From Aphis gossypii (lineage: Eukaryota > Arthropoda > Insecta > Hemiptera > Aphididae), in contig NC_065531.1 of NCBI RefSeq assembly GCF_020184175.1, positions 79,082,604-79,146,603 on the forward strand: DNA of 64,000 nt, written 5' to 3'. The position numbers and the translations under genes are program-made. Positions 51,061-63,500 of the stretch are shown piece by piece (position 1 is the first letter of the stretch; each line of letters opens with the position of its first letter). A model generated the notes under the pieces. That model was not told the DNA's origin, did not search any database, and was given only the letters and a program-made list of their open reading frames with translations.

Positions 51061-53480
51061 GTAAGTACTAATAGGTTGGTGATTGTATCTGTTCAAAATT
51101 AAAAATTAAATAAAAAACAATCCAAAAATCACGCGAAAACACAAAATAATTTCTGTTCATAAATTAAGTGTACCTATGTGTTCAATCCTTCTTCTATCGC
51201 AGAAAATGTGAATCGACGTTTTTCATAGTTTTTGTTTTGAAACGTTGATTATCTGAAAATTGTTTACCAATCGTAATCACTTGTGAATAATACATATATT
51301 ATATCTTCACTGTACACTTACACTTTTGGAAATAATAATATTTAAACAATAAAATATAATTATGTAAATATATACAAAAATACATAATATCTTTTATCTG
51401 TACCGAGTATCAGCAGTATAGCTATATGTGGTCTAGTTAATATTTTCAGTTTTTCTATGTATGAGACATGTATGTCTATTGTTTTAGTTTTCGCTTTCCG
51501 CTATGCAAGAACAATTTCTTAAAAAGTGAGTTCAGAAATTTGCGACTGGTTTTGGTAATTTTTTCGAATAATTTCATATATTTTTTATTAAAATAATATT
51601 ATATTGCCACTGTGAAACAACGTTCAGTATAATAAACTCGTGTAAATCATGTTTTATAAAAATTTTGTTACGTCATATTTTTTTATTGTTTGTACGTCAT
51701 TTTATATTAATTAAAAATATCCATCGCTTAATTATTTAATCCATATACTCTCCAATGTTGTTTAAATACATAACATTTACATCTTTAAACAATGAGTCGT
51801 TAAAGTTATGAATGAGCTCTAATTAAGTTATTGAATTCAATGCCTACGGTAGTATAATAATAATGGTATGTTATATTTTATTATTTATGTAATGTATGCA
51901 ACTTGGGCTGGATCTCACGAAAATAATAAAATTTGTTTTCCTTATATATTTGTATTACTTGTTGGTAAAGATAGTATTTATTTATAACTATAAAATATGA
52001 TTAGACTTGTGTAACTTTAAATGTCAATTTCACTAAAAACACTAAGGTTAATTAGAAATTATAATTTAATTTACTATAACTCGTTACATATTTTCTTCTT
52101 TGTGCACCTATCAATCTTTAAATAATTATATTAACGAACAAAGTCGCAGTGCTGATGATAAATATGTCAGATAAAACAATATATTTCTATTTTAATTTTT
52201 AATTTTTAATTTAAAAACAATCTAGTCGTGAACATAATGTATTATATTATTATTATTTTTATAGGTATATTGTTAGTTTTTAAATGCTCATAACTTGCTT
52301 CAAAATTTAAACATCAAAAAAGCTTACATGAGGTTTTAGAAAATGTTCTTAACTTTTAATTTAATATTTTGTCAATTCACTTTAATATTAAAAGTAACAA
52401 AGTAACGTAAATTATTTAGAACATTATATTTTCTTTTATTTCATAATAAAGATGCGATTAAACTTTCGAGTACGACGTCCTCTTAAATAGTTACTATATT
52501 AATTTAAATGTTTTCTTTGTGTTTATTTTAATATTCATTACTCCCTAGTAATAACTATAAGGCGCTTTAGAAAACAACATGAGGTATAGCTAAACAATTT
52601 GAAATTGAGAGCAATAATGCATTTTAATATGCCACTAAAATACTTGTAGAGCTATAAATATAATTTAATAATTTGTAATACATTAATTATAACAAATTAA
52701 AACCTAAAAATCAAATGACCAAACTACATCGTATGCAATTGTATTTATTGGACGTATTTGTTAGTTGGAATAAACAACGATAATTTTTTAAAATTATTAT
52801 TAAAATTAATACGTATCACCATTGTTGGTAGAAAATACAAATTTTATTACATCTGTAAATTGACAATAATATATTTTATTATAATATGCATTAAGCATTT
52901 TGCATATTGCATAATATATATTATATATAAATATACATAGTCGTACAGAGATATTTTTGTGTAATTATGTTTACCAAATAAATATTTCTGTATTGCACTT
53001 TGAATTATTATTGTGTCTGTCATGATGTATAAATGTATAATGTATACACGTATGTACTAAACGTGGCATATAATATATTAAATTTTAAATTAATAAATAT
53101 TTTATTTAATCGTTCGATTGTTAAACATTCGTTTAATAATATTGAATATTCTAAATCAATTACTCGCACCCTGGACAATCCTGTAATCTATAAATTTATA
53201 AGCTATTTTTTCAAGTATTTGTTTCCTATTTGTTGAAAGTGCCAACAATTTTTAATGCGTTTATGCTAATAATCTTGTTTAAGATCACACGTTTAATTAA
53301 GTGTACGTATTACGCAAACATATCGACTTTGTTGAGTGTGTCGTTTGTACGAGTTTTTTCCAATATTATATACATATCAAATTTGCAACGACCACTAATT
53401 TCAAATATTTGTGAATGCCCACGACCCGTTCCAAATCAATTTTAATCTAGTTTTTCACACTCCTAAAACTCGTTTCCGTT
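51061..53480. other. AT-rich intron-like DNA
   Basis: Strongly AT-rich; all frames are short and A/T-coded. A weak acceptor (TTCTATCGCAG) at about 51202 is followed by early stops. No gene or repeat family is recognised. Confidence 0.5.
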
Positions 53481-55700
53481 TATTACCCTCAAGGCTCGGT
53501 CCACCCAGAAATATAATAGTCATATGCGCACCGTTGCAGTGGACTTTTTGTATGGTTTAATACCATGACTTACGAATCATTTACCCGTGATAGGTGTTTT
53601 TATTTGTAATGGTGTTATTACACGTACTTCACGAGATCGCCTATCTATTAATATAAATGTTGGTACTTATAGAAAATGTGATAAGTTTTAGTGACCAAAC
53701 GTTCGCTGTGGTCGTAGGCAGGTTTATTTTTTACTTTTTTTTTACCTCTAATTCTTAAGTGTTCGGACCCGCGGTGTACGCGGCACTCTTTTTATGCTTT
53801 AATGCCTAACGTTTGAAAAAGTTTCGTCTTAAACGTGTTATGATATGATTTTAAATTATTACGGCGGGCGGTCTGTGCAGTGTCGGCGGTGCTCGCGGTT
53901 GACGAAAGAAACCGATTTTCGATTTCCCGGACATTTTTCATCGTTATTATATTATTATTATCGTGGAGATTGCGGGAAAACGGTGCAGAGGTGCAATAAC
54001 TCAAACGATCGCGACGATGAGACAGCGGTTGTGGTGGTGTTGTGGTGGCGTGGGGGGGGAGACGCCGGAGAGTATTAAATCAAAAATAGCGGTGAACCCG
54101 GAAAACTCTGGCTTATATATATATATATATGTATTAATAACGGCTGTATATTATTTCGATATTTTTCGATTAAAAATGCCTCCGTACACGGCGGCGGTAA
54201 ATCAGCGGAGGAAAGCCCGCCAAAAACCGGTTGACAGGAATGCGGGACCGTCGCCGCTGCCGCCGTCGCCAAGCATAGGTCATGGATTCAATAAAAACGC
54301 GGTCGAGAGGTGGTTGGTGGTCACATGGCTGTGCAGCGTTGCATTGCTCATACGGTTATCTCCGGAGAACGCTGCATATTATGCATACGATATATATTAT
54401 TATTGATCCGGCAAAACAGTATCACATGATATTTTACAGTATACTATAATAATAATCATATATTATAATATATATCGGTATCACTGAGTGCATCATTGGG
54501 TACGTTTCGGGTTCAGTGACGACGTGTCGACGGGGCTCTTCGTCACGTTTTTTTTTTTTCCGAGAGAGTAAAAAAAGGACTATTTACGATTTCCTCGCTA
54601 TGACGTTCCCGCCAAACCTATAATGACGACGCGGTCTTTGGTACCGCGTGCGCTCGCCGCTCGTCGTAGACGGATTGATAATACGATTTTTTTTTTTTCG
54701 TCGATTATATTTTTATTCTACTCCGTTCCCTTCCAATTGTCTGTGAATGCGTGCGAGTGTGCGTCCGTACGAACCGTGCGACCGACCGCGCGCACCCCCC
54801 TCAACCCCTCCCCACACACTATCGGAATGAATGGTGGTGGCTGCCGTGTAACGAATGCGGCGGCGGCGGCGGTGCGACGTGCCTTGACCAGTCGTCGTCG
54901 TCGTCGCCGTTGTCTTCCACGCATAAAGACCGGTTCCCGGGCCCGGCGCAGTCAAGGTGAACCGGTCAATAGCCCCGGCTCGGAGGTCCTTGACTCTCCT
55001 CCGCTCGACACCGGCGGTGGCGGGGTGGTCGTTCCAGAGAGAATATAATCACTTTCTTCAACAACAGAGGAAAAAATATAAAAAAATAAGATGCCGTCGT
55101 TTTTTATTATTATTATTATTATTATTTTTTTTTTATATACGCATACTCCCCACCGTCCGTTCGCCACTACTTCCTGACTCCCCCGATGGAAATATGCGCC
55201 GTGCGATGACTCATACACAAAACGCGTGCTATTCATGTGTACCTATATATATATTATGCATACCTATGCCGTGTGAGAATATCGTTTTTTCGACGGTCGA
55301 AAGTCTCTGCAGGCGATGGTCAATAATGATAAATCGAATGATAATCACGTGCCCTAGATATCGTAGTATCACTATTGGTATTTCGCGGGGGCGAGACTTT
55401 TCCGACCGCTTCGCGTAAGTACACAAGAGGGCTGGTTTTACCGGCTCGCTGCGGCATGACATAGACGAAGCAAGACTCGCTCGCCTTAAAGTCACAAACG
55501 TCGTCGTCGTTAACGTCTACACGGAATCGTGATCTCCTCTCGCGTACCTTATATATATCACTTATCATTATTATTATTGTAGTTTCTCGGTGGTGGCATC
55601 GAACGGCCGCCCCCACCTCTCGTCCGTTCCCATGACACTTTGCCGGTATATACGATTTTAGTTGCCTACAACGCGTACCTATACACAATATTATATGCTG
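53481..55700. promoter_or_regulatory. CpG-rich island with several short ATG frames
   Basis: GC- and CpG-rich across about 53850-55680, with GGCGGCGGC, CGTCGTCGT and a GGTGGTGTT run. A strong donor, TTCGC|GTAAGTACA, lies at 55415 and could end an alternative first exon. Three + strand frames begin with a real ATG: 53845-54078 (77 codons, with a CRRC pair), 54176-54406 (76 codons) and 54623-55048 (141 codons). Minus-strand frames of similar length overlap them and start at non-ATG codons. No domain is recognised in any. Confidence 0.4.
54623..55048 (+). CDS. Uncertain ORF with hydrophobic N-terminal segment
   Basis: ATG with A at -3 opens a 141-codon frame. Residues 1-19 are basic (four consecutive Arg), followed by a hydrophobic stretch (IFFFSSIIFLFYSV) that would fit a signal or anchor segment, but this part is encoded by T runs. 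The rest is Ala-, Arg- and Pro-rich, partly from GCG and CGT repeats, and ends at 55048. A donor-like CAAG|GTGAAC lies at 54957 within it. The composition is what translated CpG-island repeats would give, so the frame may be chance. Confidence 0.15.
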   Translation: MTTRSLVPRALAARRRRIDNTIFFFSSIIFLFYSVPFQLSVNACECASVRTVRPTARTPLNPSPHTIGMNGGGCRVTNAAAAAVRRALTSRRRRRRCLPRIKTGSRARRSQGEPVNSPGSEVLDSPPLDTGGGGVVVPERI

Positions 55701-55948
55701 GCGTATCTGTATATTATAATACCTACGTGCGCGTCTGCGTGTAATTTTTTTTTCTTTCCCATCCGTATACTATAATACATGCTTCTTGTATTACTCCGCG
55801 CTCGCAGGACAAAGAACTTCCAAGTCACGGATTCCTGACCGGGCACCGGTCCGTGACTGCTGACGCTACGACGACCGTCGACTCCTCGCAGTCAATGTAT
55901 TTCTGTCCCCCACTCGTCGCTGCCCACGTTTATCTTTTTCTTATTGTT

Positions 55949-55980
<32 letters not shown>

Positions 55981-57452
55981 CGTCGTTTTCGTGTACTCTC
56001 GCCGCCACAATTAAACGTAACCAGATGTGTGATAATGCGAGTCCGTCATCACTGCGCGCGAGAATGTGTTCGTTTGTCGTTATCTCAGTTCCTTATCATC
56101 GTTTAAATTATATAGGTTTGCTTGAACCGGATTTTCGATAATTTTCAAACCGTTGTCTTTCGGAATTCATCGGTGCTGCCTCTTGTTTTGATTATATATA
56201 TATATATATTATATATAGTATACAATAATATTATTTTCGTATAGTATTATTTGTTATTCTTAAGCATTCGGACGGCTCAGCAATATTACAGAACACGTTA
56301 AGATAACGCCTACATCCGCATTCGTCGTATCTATCTTACATACACAACATACTAAATAGTAAATTTACTTTATGCATAAATCTATAATAGCCGTGCTCTA
56401 CCGCCAACTAAAAAAAAGTATTTTAATTTTAAACTGAGATCATTTAGTACTTAATGCAATGGTTCTATTAAACATCGTCTTTGTATAAAATATATGTATT
56501 TTATATTATAGTTGATCAACAGAATATGATTGTTTTGATAAATATATTGTTTAAGGTCTATGTTGTGTTCATCATATCACAACTTAATAATAAATATTAT
56601 ATTGTTTCATGTATTGTATATTTGAATGCCAATTAGTCAATATGTTTTAATTTTTGTTTGACGATTATCTTTAAACGGCTGATTAGAGTTCAGTAGTAGA
56701 TATTTAAGTGTAAATAAATTATGTCTCACCAGTTTTTACTTTATTTTACTTTTTATTTGAGATTATGTTGTTACCATTTTGACGCGGTGTTCGCTCTTGC
56801 GTGTTTCTTTCGTTTTAATCAACTTGATGTGTTTTTATTTGACACGAAAATATTTACCTTTTTTTTCTATTTTACTTTTCTTTGTTACTTTTAAATATCA
56901 ATGTAAATACTTATATCAATTGCCATGAACAATTGTTGTAAAAGCGTAAGACAACCATTGAACAAGGATTTATAAACATTTTATAAATGTGTTCTTGTAG
57001 AGTCCCATAAAAAAAAAAAAAAACGCCTAACGATGTTTTATGGGTGTTGAGAAAAAAAACTCGTAACGCCATGGTATATTATGTTTTCCTATACAGTTTT
57101 GTGATGGTATACCTTTTCAAATCAAATTTTATATTAATACTTCCAACAACTAATAAATATAAATCATTCGAGGTATTTTACAGCAAGAATATAACGAGCC
57201 GCTTGTATACTATGTACTTAATTCACATTAAACCCAAGCCAAATCTAGCTTATTTACGTATTTCTAATAATTTAACTATATAAATGTGATTGATTTGAAT
57301 CTTATACTTTATCCTGTGATGATCGGATGTTCTGACCGTTAAACCGATTCCCTGGATCTAAAATACAAATTTTAATATTACCATTTAGCTTGCTTTTGTA
57401 TGTAGTTAAACTCAGTCGACATCTATTATAGTGTGTAGGTACAGTAAATGTG

Positions 57453-57454
<2 letters not shown>
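55701..57454. other. Mixed spacer with TTG and AT microsatellites
   Basis: Moderate CpG up to about 56100, then AT-rich. Holds a TTG array (55942-55980) and a TA tract (56186-56215). No gene is supported. Confidence 0.45.
55942..55980. repeat. TTG trinucleotide microsatellite
   Basis: About a dozen TTG/GTT units followed by CGTCG. It encodes the leucine run of a chance frame. Confidence 0.9.
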
Positions 57455-57484
<30 letters not shown>

Positions 57485-57544
57485 TGTATGTATGTATGTA
57501 TGTATGTATGTATGTATGTATGTATGTATGTATGTATGTATGTA
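57455..57544. repeat. TATG tetranucleotide microsatellite, about 22 units
   Basis: Nearly perfect ATGT/TATG array. It is translated as Tyr-Met-Cys-Val type or Thr-Tyr-Ile-His type repeats in the two strands, which explains all the long frames here. Confidence 0.95.
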
Positions 57545-57710
57545 TATATGTATGCATGTGTGCATTTATATGTATTGTATTTGTATATATACATGTATAA
57601 TAGAATGAGAGGTGACGATACGAGAAAGTGCTACTATACCACTACGATGGTGATGACGATAGGGTTGGATTTAACATGAATATGTTATTGTGTGCCCTAT
57701 TCGTCTGCAG

Positions 57711-57764
57711 GTCGTCTACACCGAATTGGATAGGGTGTGAAGTGGAATGGTTTGTGGGAGTCAT
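57711..57764 (+). other. Candidate 54-nt cassette exon
   Basis: A good acceptor (CCCTATTCGTCTGCAG, AG ending 57710) and a strong donor (GTCAT|GTAAGTGCG, GT at 57765) bracket 54 bases. Only one frame is open: the one starting at the second base, encoding 17 residues (SSTPNWIGCEVEWFVGV). The phase-0 frame, which matches the upstream coding exons, meets TGA at its tenth codon. If included after a phase-0 exon it would end the protein early; if in a leader it would be silent. Confidence 0.3.
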
Positions 57765-57964
57765 GTAAGTGCGGGGTAGAAGAGCGCGTTAAATTAATGA
57801 ACCCCACCATCGCCCCCTCAACCGCCTCAACCGCCTCCAACGGCAACGATGAAGAAGACGGTGGTGGCAAGAGAGGAGTGGGCAAGTCGTGTGGGGATAA
57901 TGGCGCTGTCACTCGGCCGTATCATTAGACACGTCGCGCGACGTCAATGCGACGTATAAATTGT

Positions 57965-58009
<45 letters not shown>

Positions 58010-58344
58010 CATATACATACACACGCCGCAGACATGAATTGAACTACCCTTTTGCGGTGGTTGGCTAGGTTTGCAGGGGAGGGTTAGAATAGTAGCGTGG
58101 GTTCTATATAGAGCAGCAATAGCAATAGACAATCACCCTATACAGGGCTACTGTGCATTGTGTCAGAAAGTTAAAATTCGTCGTCCGAATGTAGCAGTGA
58201 CCGGCGAGTAGGTAATAATAATAAAAAAAAACACCCCTTTCCGTTTGTTAATATCTATGTTAAATACATACATTATATAATTATATAATATAATACACAC
58301 TCGTGCGAGTTCCTAGGTACCTACCATCAATAACCATGCCATTC

Positions 58345-58345
<1 letters not shown>
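57765..58345. other. GC-rich spacer with AT repeat
   Basis: GC-rich to about 57960. An ATG at 57797 opens 43 codons rich in Asn/Ser/Thr/Gly (includes NGNDEEDGGGKR), with no donor and no domain, so it is not called. TA microsatellite at about 57977-58006. Confidence 0.4.

Positions 58346-58409
<64 letters not shown>
58346..58409. repeat. AT dinucleotide microsatellite, about 32 units
   Basis: Longest perfect TA/AT array in the window, directly followed by a GC-rich block. Confidence 0.95.
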
Positions 58410-58415
<6 letters not shown>

Positions 58416-58424
58416 TATATTTAC

Positions 58425-58760
58425 ATGGAGGAGGGGGGTCACCAGTGCCATCGGCCTGCCGGGCTTAGAGTAGGGCCGTTAAGGTATCTCGCATCACCTG
58501 AGACCTCTATGTTCAGCGATTTATATCCCTTACGAACGGCCCCGCCGGTGATCGTAGACCGCTGTGGTAGAGTGGGGAACTATTGGTAGGGAGCCGCTTG
58601 TTTATTACCACCCTGACCGCCCCGACGTTTCCATAATAATAATAACAATAATTATTATTCATTGGTTCGGCTGCGGTCAGTTTTTTATACGAACTTCCCC
58701 TGCTATCCAACTCTCTGTCACTCTCCTCTTGTCTCACCCTCTCTTGCAGTCTCTTCTCTT
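58425..58760. other. Sharp GC-rich block of unknown nature
   Basis: Starts with GGAGGAGGGGGG and stays GC-rich for about 330 bases, abruptly different from the AT repeat on its left. The minus strand is open over 58513-58737 (starts at GTG) and includes a protein-like stretch (NKRLPTNSSPLYHSGLRSP). A T/C-rich tract ending CTCTTGCAG lies at 58749 on the + strand. It could be a repeat fragment, an exon or a regulatory block. Confidence 0.25.
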
Positions 58761-59455
58761 TCGGTGCTCACGTTATACGACCCTTTATACACGTTTTAAA
58801 GTGCGTGCGTATATGCTTTAAATTATGTACATATGATTTCCCCCTCTACCCTATATATATAAATTCAATACATTTTCGTATAATTTAAAAGATGAAATAT
58901 CTTTTTCGATACGTTACAACGTAATGCAATTTTGTTGCTGTGTTGAGAAGAGAATGCGATCCAAGAAAAACACCTCCATATGTACCCTTAGAACCGCATA
59001 TACTCGTATAAGTATCCTCTCTAAAATTTTACTATTATTTTGCGACTTTTTGAAAAGAAAATAGTATGCACACTTACCTGGCGATCCACAAATAGGTTCT
59101 CTTGCGATCCTTTACTTGAAAATTTCAAATTATTGATAATTATCCGATCAATAACTATGTTTGGTTATTCTGTATTTCTGTCCCTCTTCAAACTTCAATT
59201 CTAGTTGTTTCATATCGAATAACTGTTGATTAGCATAATTATAAAAATAAAAAAAAAATAGGATTGACGATAATAGTGACGGTGGAACGAAAAGTATTTT
59301 CAAAATTAATTGGCTATTTGTTAGACCATTGTAGAAAAAACGGGGTTCGAGAAATATTTGTATTTATGGTATATTTTAAAATGTGTGTTGTAAAAGAGTG
59401 ATTGTGAGAATGTTTCCGCAAAGTGTACAATATATTTTTATTTATCCACTTTCAT

Positions 59456-59809
59456 ATGTCCGTCGGACGTACCACACGTCGATGTGGAGGGTTAAGGTTA
59501 TACGTCGAATCGCCTCCAATATGTAGCGACACAGTACCACCACTGTATACTCGCCCTTGTACTCGATTCGCTCTATTAAACACGTTTACGTGCGTGCGTA
59601 CTCGGGCAATCAGCGTTAATTACTTGTTGATCCTTATCGACGATTCCAATGTGCTTACTGTATATTACATAATCGTGTTTCTGTTGGCTTACGCGTTCGC
59701 GCTCTGCCGCTCTGCCGCTCGCAGCACCGGAAGAAACGTCGGAAATCTTATATGGAGGGTTATTCAGTTTGAATTAGACCGGAAGTGCTTCTCTGGGCTT
59801 GTGGGTTGA
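59456..59809 (+). CDS. Uncertain ORF, 117 codons, one hydrophobic segment
   Basis: ATG at 59456 opens MSVGRTTRRCGGLRLYVESP and runs uninterrupted to TGA at 59809. Residues about 76-95 (VLTVYYIIVFLLAYAFALC region) could span a membrane. Base composition is more balanced than the neighbourhood, and it is the longest ATG-started + strand frame in the right quarter apart from 54623-55048. There is no recognised family, no clear promoter and no poly-A signal close to the stop. A lineage-specific small gene or a chance frame in a CpG-rich patch are both possible. Confidence 0.2.
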   Translation: MSVGRTTRRCGGLRLYVESPPICSDTVPPLYTRPCTRFALLNTFTCVRTRAISVNYLLILIDDSNVLTVYYIIVFLLAYAFALCRSAARSTGRNVGNLIWRVIQFELDRKCFSGLVG

Positions 59810-62800
59810 GATGGAACGTCGGTTATCCAGTAGAGGTAGGCTGAGGAGGTTTTGCCGTCGAAGACGTTTTGCGAAATTAACAATATAATAATATATATAT
59901 ACACACATGTGTGTGCAAACGAATTTACGTAGTACAATGCGTATGGGAATACCTCGTCGTCTGCGTACACTTCTACGTCGAATCCCTGAAGGATACGAGA
60001 TACACGGGAATTAGTGTTTTTATACGAGCGCGTACGACTTGCGTTTCCAGTGGAGTGTTGCAGTTGCCCAACTGTGATAAAATATCGACTAATCGTTAAA
60101 AAGTTTAAACGTTAAAAACTTTTGAACTTGGTTTAAAGCAGAAAAATTACTTTATTTCGTCCTCACCATCGAACATTTGTGTATTTTTAACAATCGAAAC
60201 TACCGTTGTACCGTTGAGGTTGTGTCGCTGTTGTTGTTTCGTATACATGGGTACCTATGTTTCGCGTTTTATTATCATTTTGTCGTCGGAACAATATTGT
60301 TATATTTTACTCGGCGTTCACGTTTAGTGTAATAATAATAAAAATAACGAAATACGTCATTTTACACTGTGCATTCAATTTTTCCATCTCGGTTTTTTTG
60401 TAGCTTTTTTATCGTTTTACGACTGTGCATAATTAATAATATTATATCGTATTTACGTATCACGCGCTTGCGCGCACTTAATATTTAAATAGTAGCGCTA
60501 ATCGTCAAATTCGCGTACAGCGTTTCGTCAAAGTTTCTCAGCCATCAAATTGAACGTTAGATTCAATTCAAATTTAATTATATATGCCTTTCCCGAGTTG
60601 TATAATAGTTAAGTCAAACAGTGAAGTTATTAACTCGATAAACTAAACGCGATGCATACTTGGTGCTAATACGTGGCAAGATTTAACCGCGAGGCTGTAT
60701 TATATATAATCTCATTTCCCATGTGTTATTCCGTTTGTAAGATGAATTCGCCAGGTTACGTATATAGTACGTTAAGAAATACTCATTTGTAAGTTCGTTC
60801 AGAATCACAGTTATTATTAAAAAAAAGTTTATGTGCGCATTTGCGTACTGTATTATACTGTGGGTCTTTCATATTTATTCAGTAAAGACGTATTGTATCG
60901 ACGTAGGGACGTAAATCTTACACTCTATAAAAAATCTTTTGTATGTATTATGAATATACCTACGCAATATATCAATATGATTGTTACTGTTCTCCTACTA
61001 TTATGATAAACTCGCGTCTAGTTAAGCATTTAGTAATGTGTGTGATATTCTCATCTAACATCATCAAAAGCCACTCCGCATTTATATATAGTTGCATTTT
61101 AATTGCCCCGACCAAAGCCGCAAACGTAAAAATTTCACTTTCAATTTCTACGTTGTCGGACTTTGCGCGTATTACCCCGTAGAAGATAATATTCACGCGA
61201 TGGTTAAGTGTAGGTATACATCATAATTTATATTTATATACATATAGGTAATTTATATTCAAGTCGATATCTGTTTTCATCCAAACGGTAAAATGAACAT
61301 GAAGTTTTAATTTATGCATATTCCTATATAATAACGTGCGAAGATACCACACTCTATAGACATATACATATTATGCACATCCGAACTATGAATGTTTACG
61401 TTTATGGTATATATATGATATATCGTCATTCTTTAATCGTTTAAAATGGTGCAACAACAATAGTAATAAACAAGAATATTAATGTATTGCTTGCCCAATC
61501 TTTTATATAAGACATTCATTGTTTTTAAAACTATAAATGTTATTGAAATTATATTTTTACTTTTTTTTTTATAGATTTTAATTTATTAATAAAAACATTT
61601 TTTTTAATGAAAATTTGTACAAAAATTGATAAAAAAAAATGAATACTAAATGAATGTAGCTTGGTAGTTAAAGGTATTTACAATTTTGATTAACGGAATG
61701 GAGTGACATATGGGATACCATGCAATTCAACTATTCCAAAATAATGAATGTCTTACGTTAAAACAATCACCCGGTATATAATATAGTCATGACGTCGGTT
61801 GTTTAGGGATTTTTTTTATGCTTCGCGAGTTTTTATTGTTTTTCTCGTGAGATTTTTCAATTCACATAACGTTTACAACATTTTACACAATATAATCGAC
61901 CGATTGTAGTAGTTTAACTACAGTAGTACTCGACTGCTGACGAGGTTCTTTTTCTTCTTTTCTTTTCTACAATACTGCGTAAACACGGGCAATCAGACGG
62001 AAGTCCCATTATAAATACAAAAATGTCGTGTTGTGTGCGTGCGTAGTCCGTTTTTTCTTCTGGAATCGTCTAATGTTTTTTAATCTCATTTTAACGTATG
62101 TTTAGAAAAAGCTTTTATTACGTATTACCGCGTCTTCGCAGTACGTGTCGAGAAGAATTGAAAGTCGTATATTACTTGATGGAATATACTATATTGTATA
62201 TACAAACACATATATACTTACATACAGTATTATATATTATAAAGGATATGGCTGTTATTGGTGTGCACTATGTATATTATATATCTTCTATATTATGTAC
62301 GCGTCTCTTTTTTCATCTGAGTTTTTATCCATTTTGATATAATACCAATCCGTTTGAAATATAGATCATCTTTTTATTATTTTTTTCTTATTAAAAATAA
62401 TATATAATTCGCATTGTAGGCACGATACTGATAAGAAAAAAAATAATCATAATCGTAATAACATTTTACGGTTAATTCGTGTATAATCGTATTTTACCAA
62501 GAAAAAATGCGCACTATAGCTGTATCTGTGCTTACTTCACACAGAGTTAAGCCAAAGCGGGATGCGTCGAAAGGGATTTTGATATAATTGCTAGGGGAGT
62601 CGGCGTGTAGACCGTCGTAGTAAATATATATTTAATATATTTGTGTTTGAACAATTTTATATATTATTTCCCTCCCCCCGACCGTAGTCGGACGAGAGAT
62701 ATTCGGCCCTCAAAAGGATTCTGAAGGGAACATAAAGACGGTTGCGTTCAAAGAAATGTTTTGTTATGTACGTTTCTCTCTATTCGACGTAAACCAATTA

Positions 62801-63500
62801 ATAAGAGCATAAAAAGTATCGCCGACGTGTTTTCGTTTTATTATATACAACAGCATAAATATTTTTCCACAAATCAAATACAATCATCATATCCTTTATT
62901 TAATATATATACATATTTACATTATTTTTTATACTTTTACTTTAAATCCTGCGTATTTCTCTCTGTTCTTCGCCATCAATTTTTATATTTCCCCGTACGA
63001 AGTAGCTCTGTAATAATATGGTCTTTGTACACGTGCGCGAAGAGCTTTCTGCCTACTATATTCAGGCTGTACTCCTTGCTTACTAAACTTTCATCATACG
63101 CGTCACCCATACGTGATGTTGATTCAATTGATTTCAAATCGAATTACTGTCCTTGATCGTCTTTATACTACCCATTCCCATTGAAGAATATTTTACAAAG
63201 CATAATCATAATCTATATGCGCGCTGTCGGCCAACGTGGTTTTCGGTTATTAATATCGTGTTTTTTCAAAGATTTTTAATTTTTACAGATTTAAATTATT
63301 TTTATAATATTTTATTTATTTATTCAATATTAAAGCCAAATGGACTACCATCCAAATGAATATGAATATGGATTTAATAAATTTTGCGGTTCGGTTTCTA
63401 TAAGATTATAGCGTTTTAACGAGCACTAATATGTGCACAATAATTTATGTATAGATATGAAGTACTGTGGGAAAAAATTATAAAAATTATAAACGTAAAT
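59810..63500. other. Mixed non-coding DNA
   Basis: Moderately CpG-rich to about 60550, AT-rich to 61700, then mixed. Frames at 60943-61182 (+), 60984-61196 (-) and 62761-63156 (+) show no domain or splice context. Nothing further is supported. Confidence 0.4.

Noticed and set aside
55320..55688. 122-codon minus-strand frame
   Set aside because: Starts at TTG, lacks a paired acceptor and donor, and lies in GC-rich DNA where open frames are frequent. Part of it looks protein-like, but not enough to call.
57302..57679. Frames with Tyr-Ile-His-Thr and Met-Tyr-Val-Cys repeats
   Set aside because: Direct translation of the TATG microsatellite.
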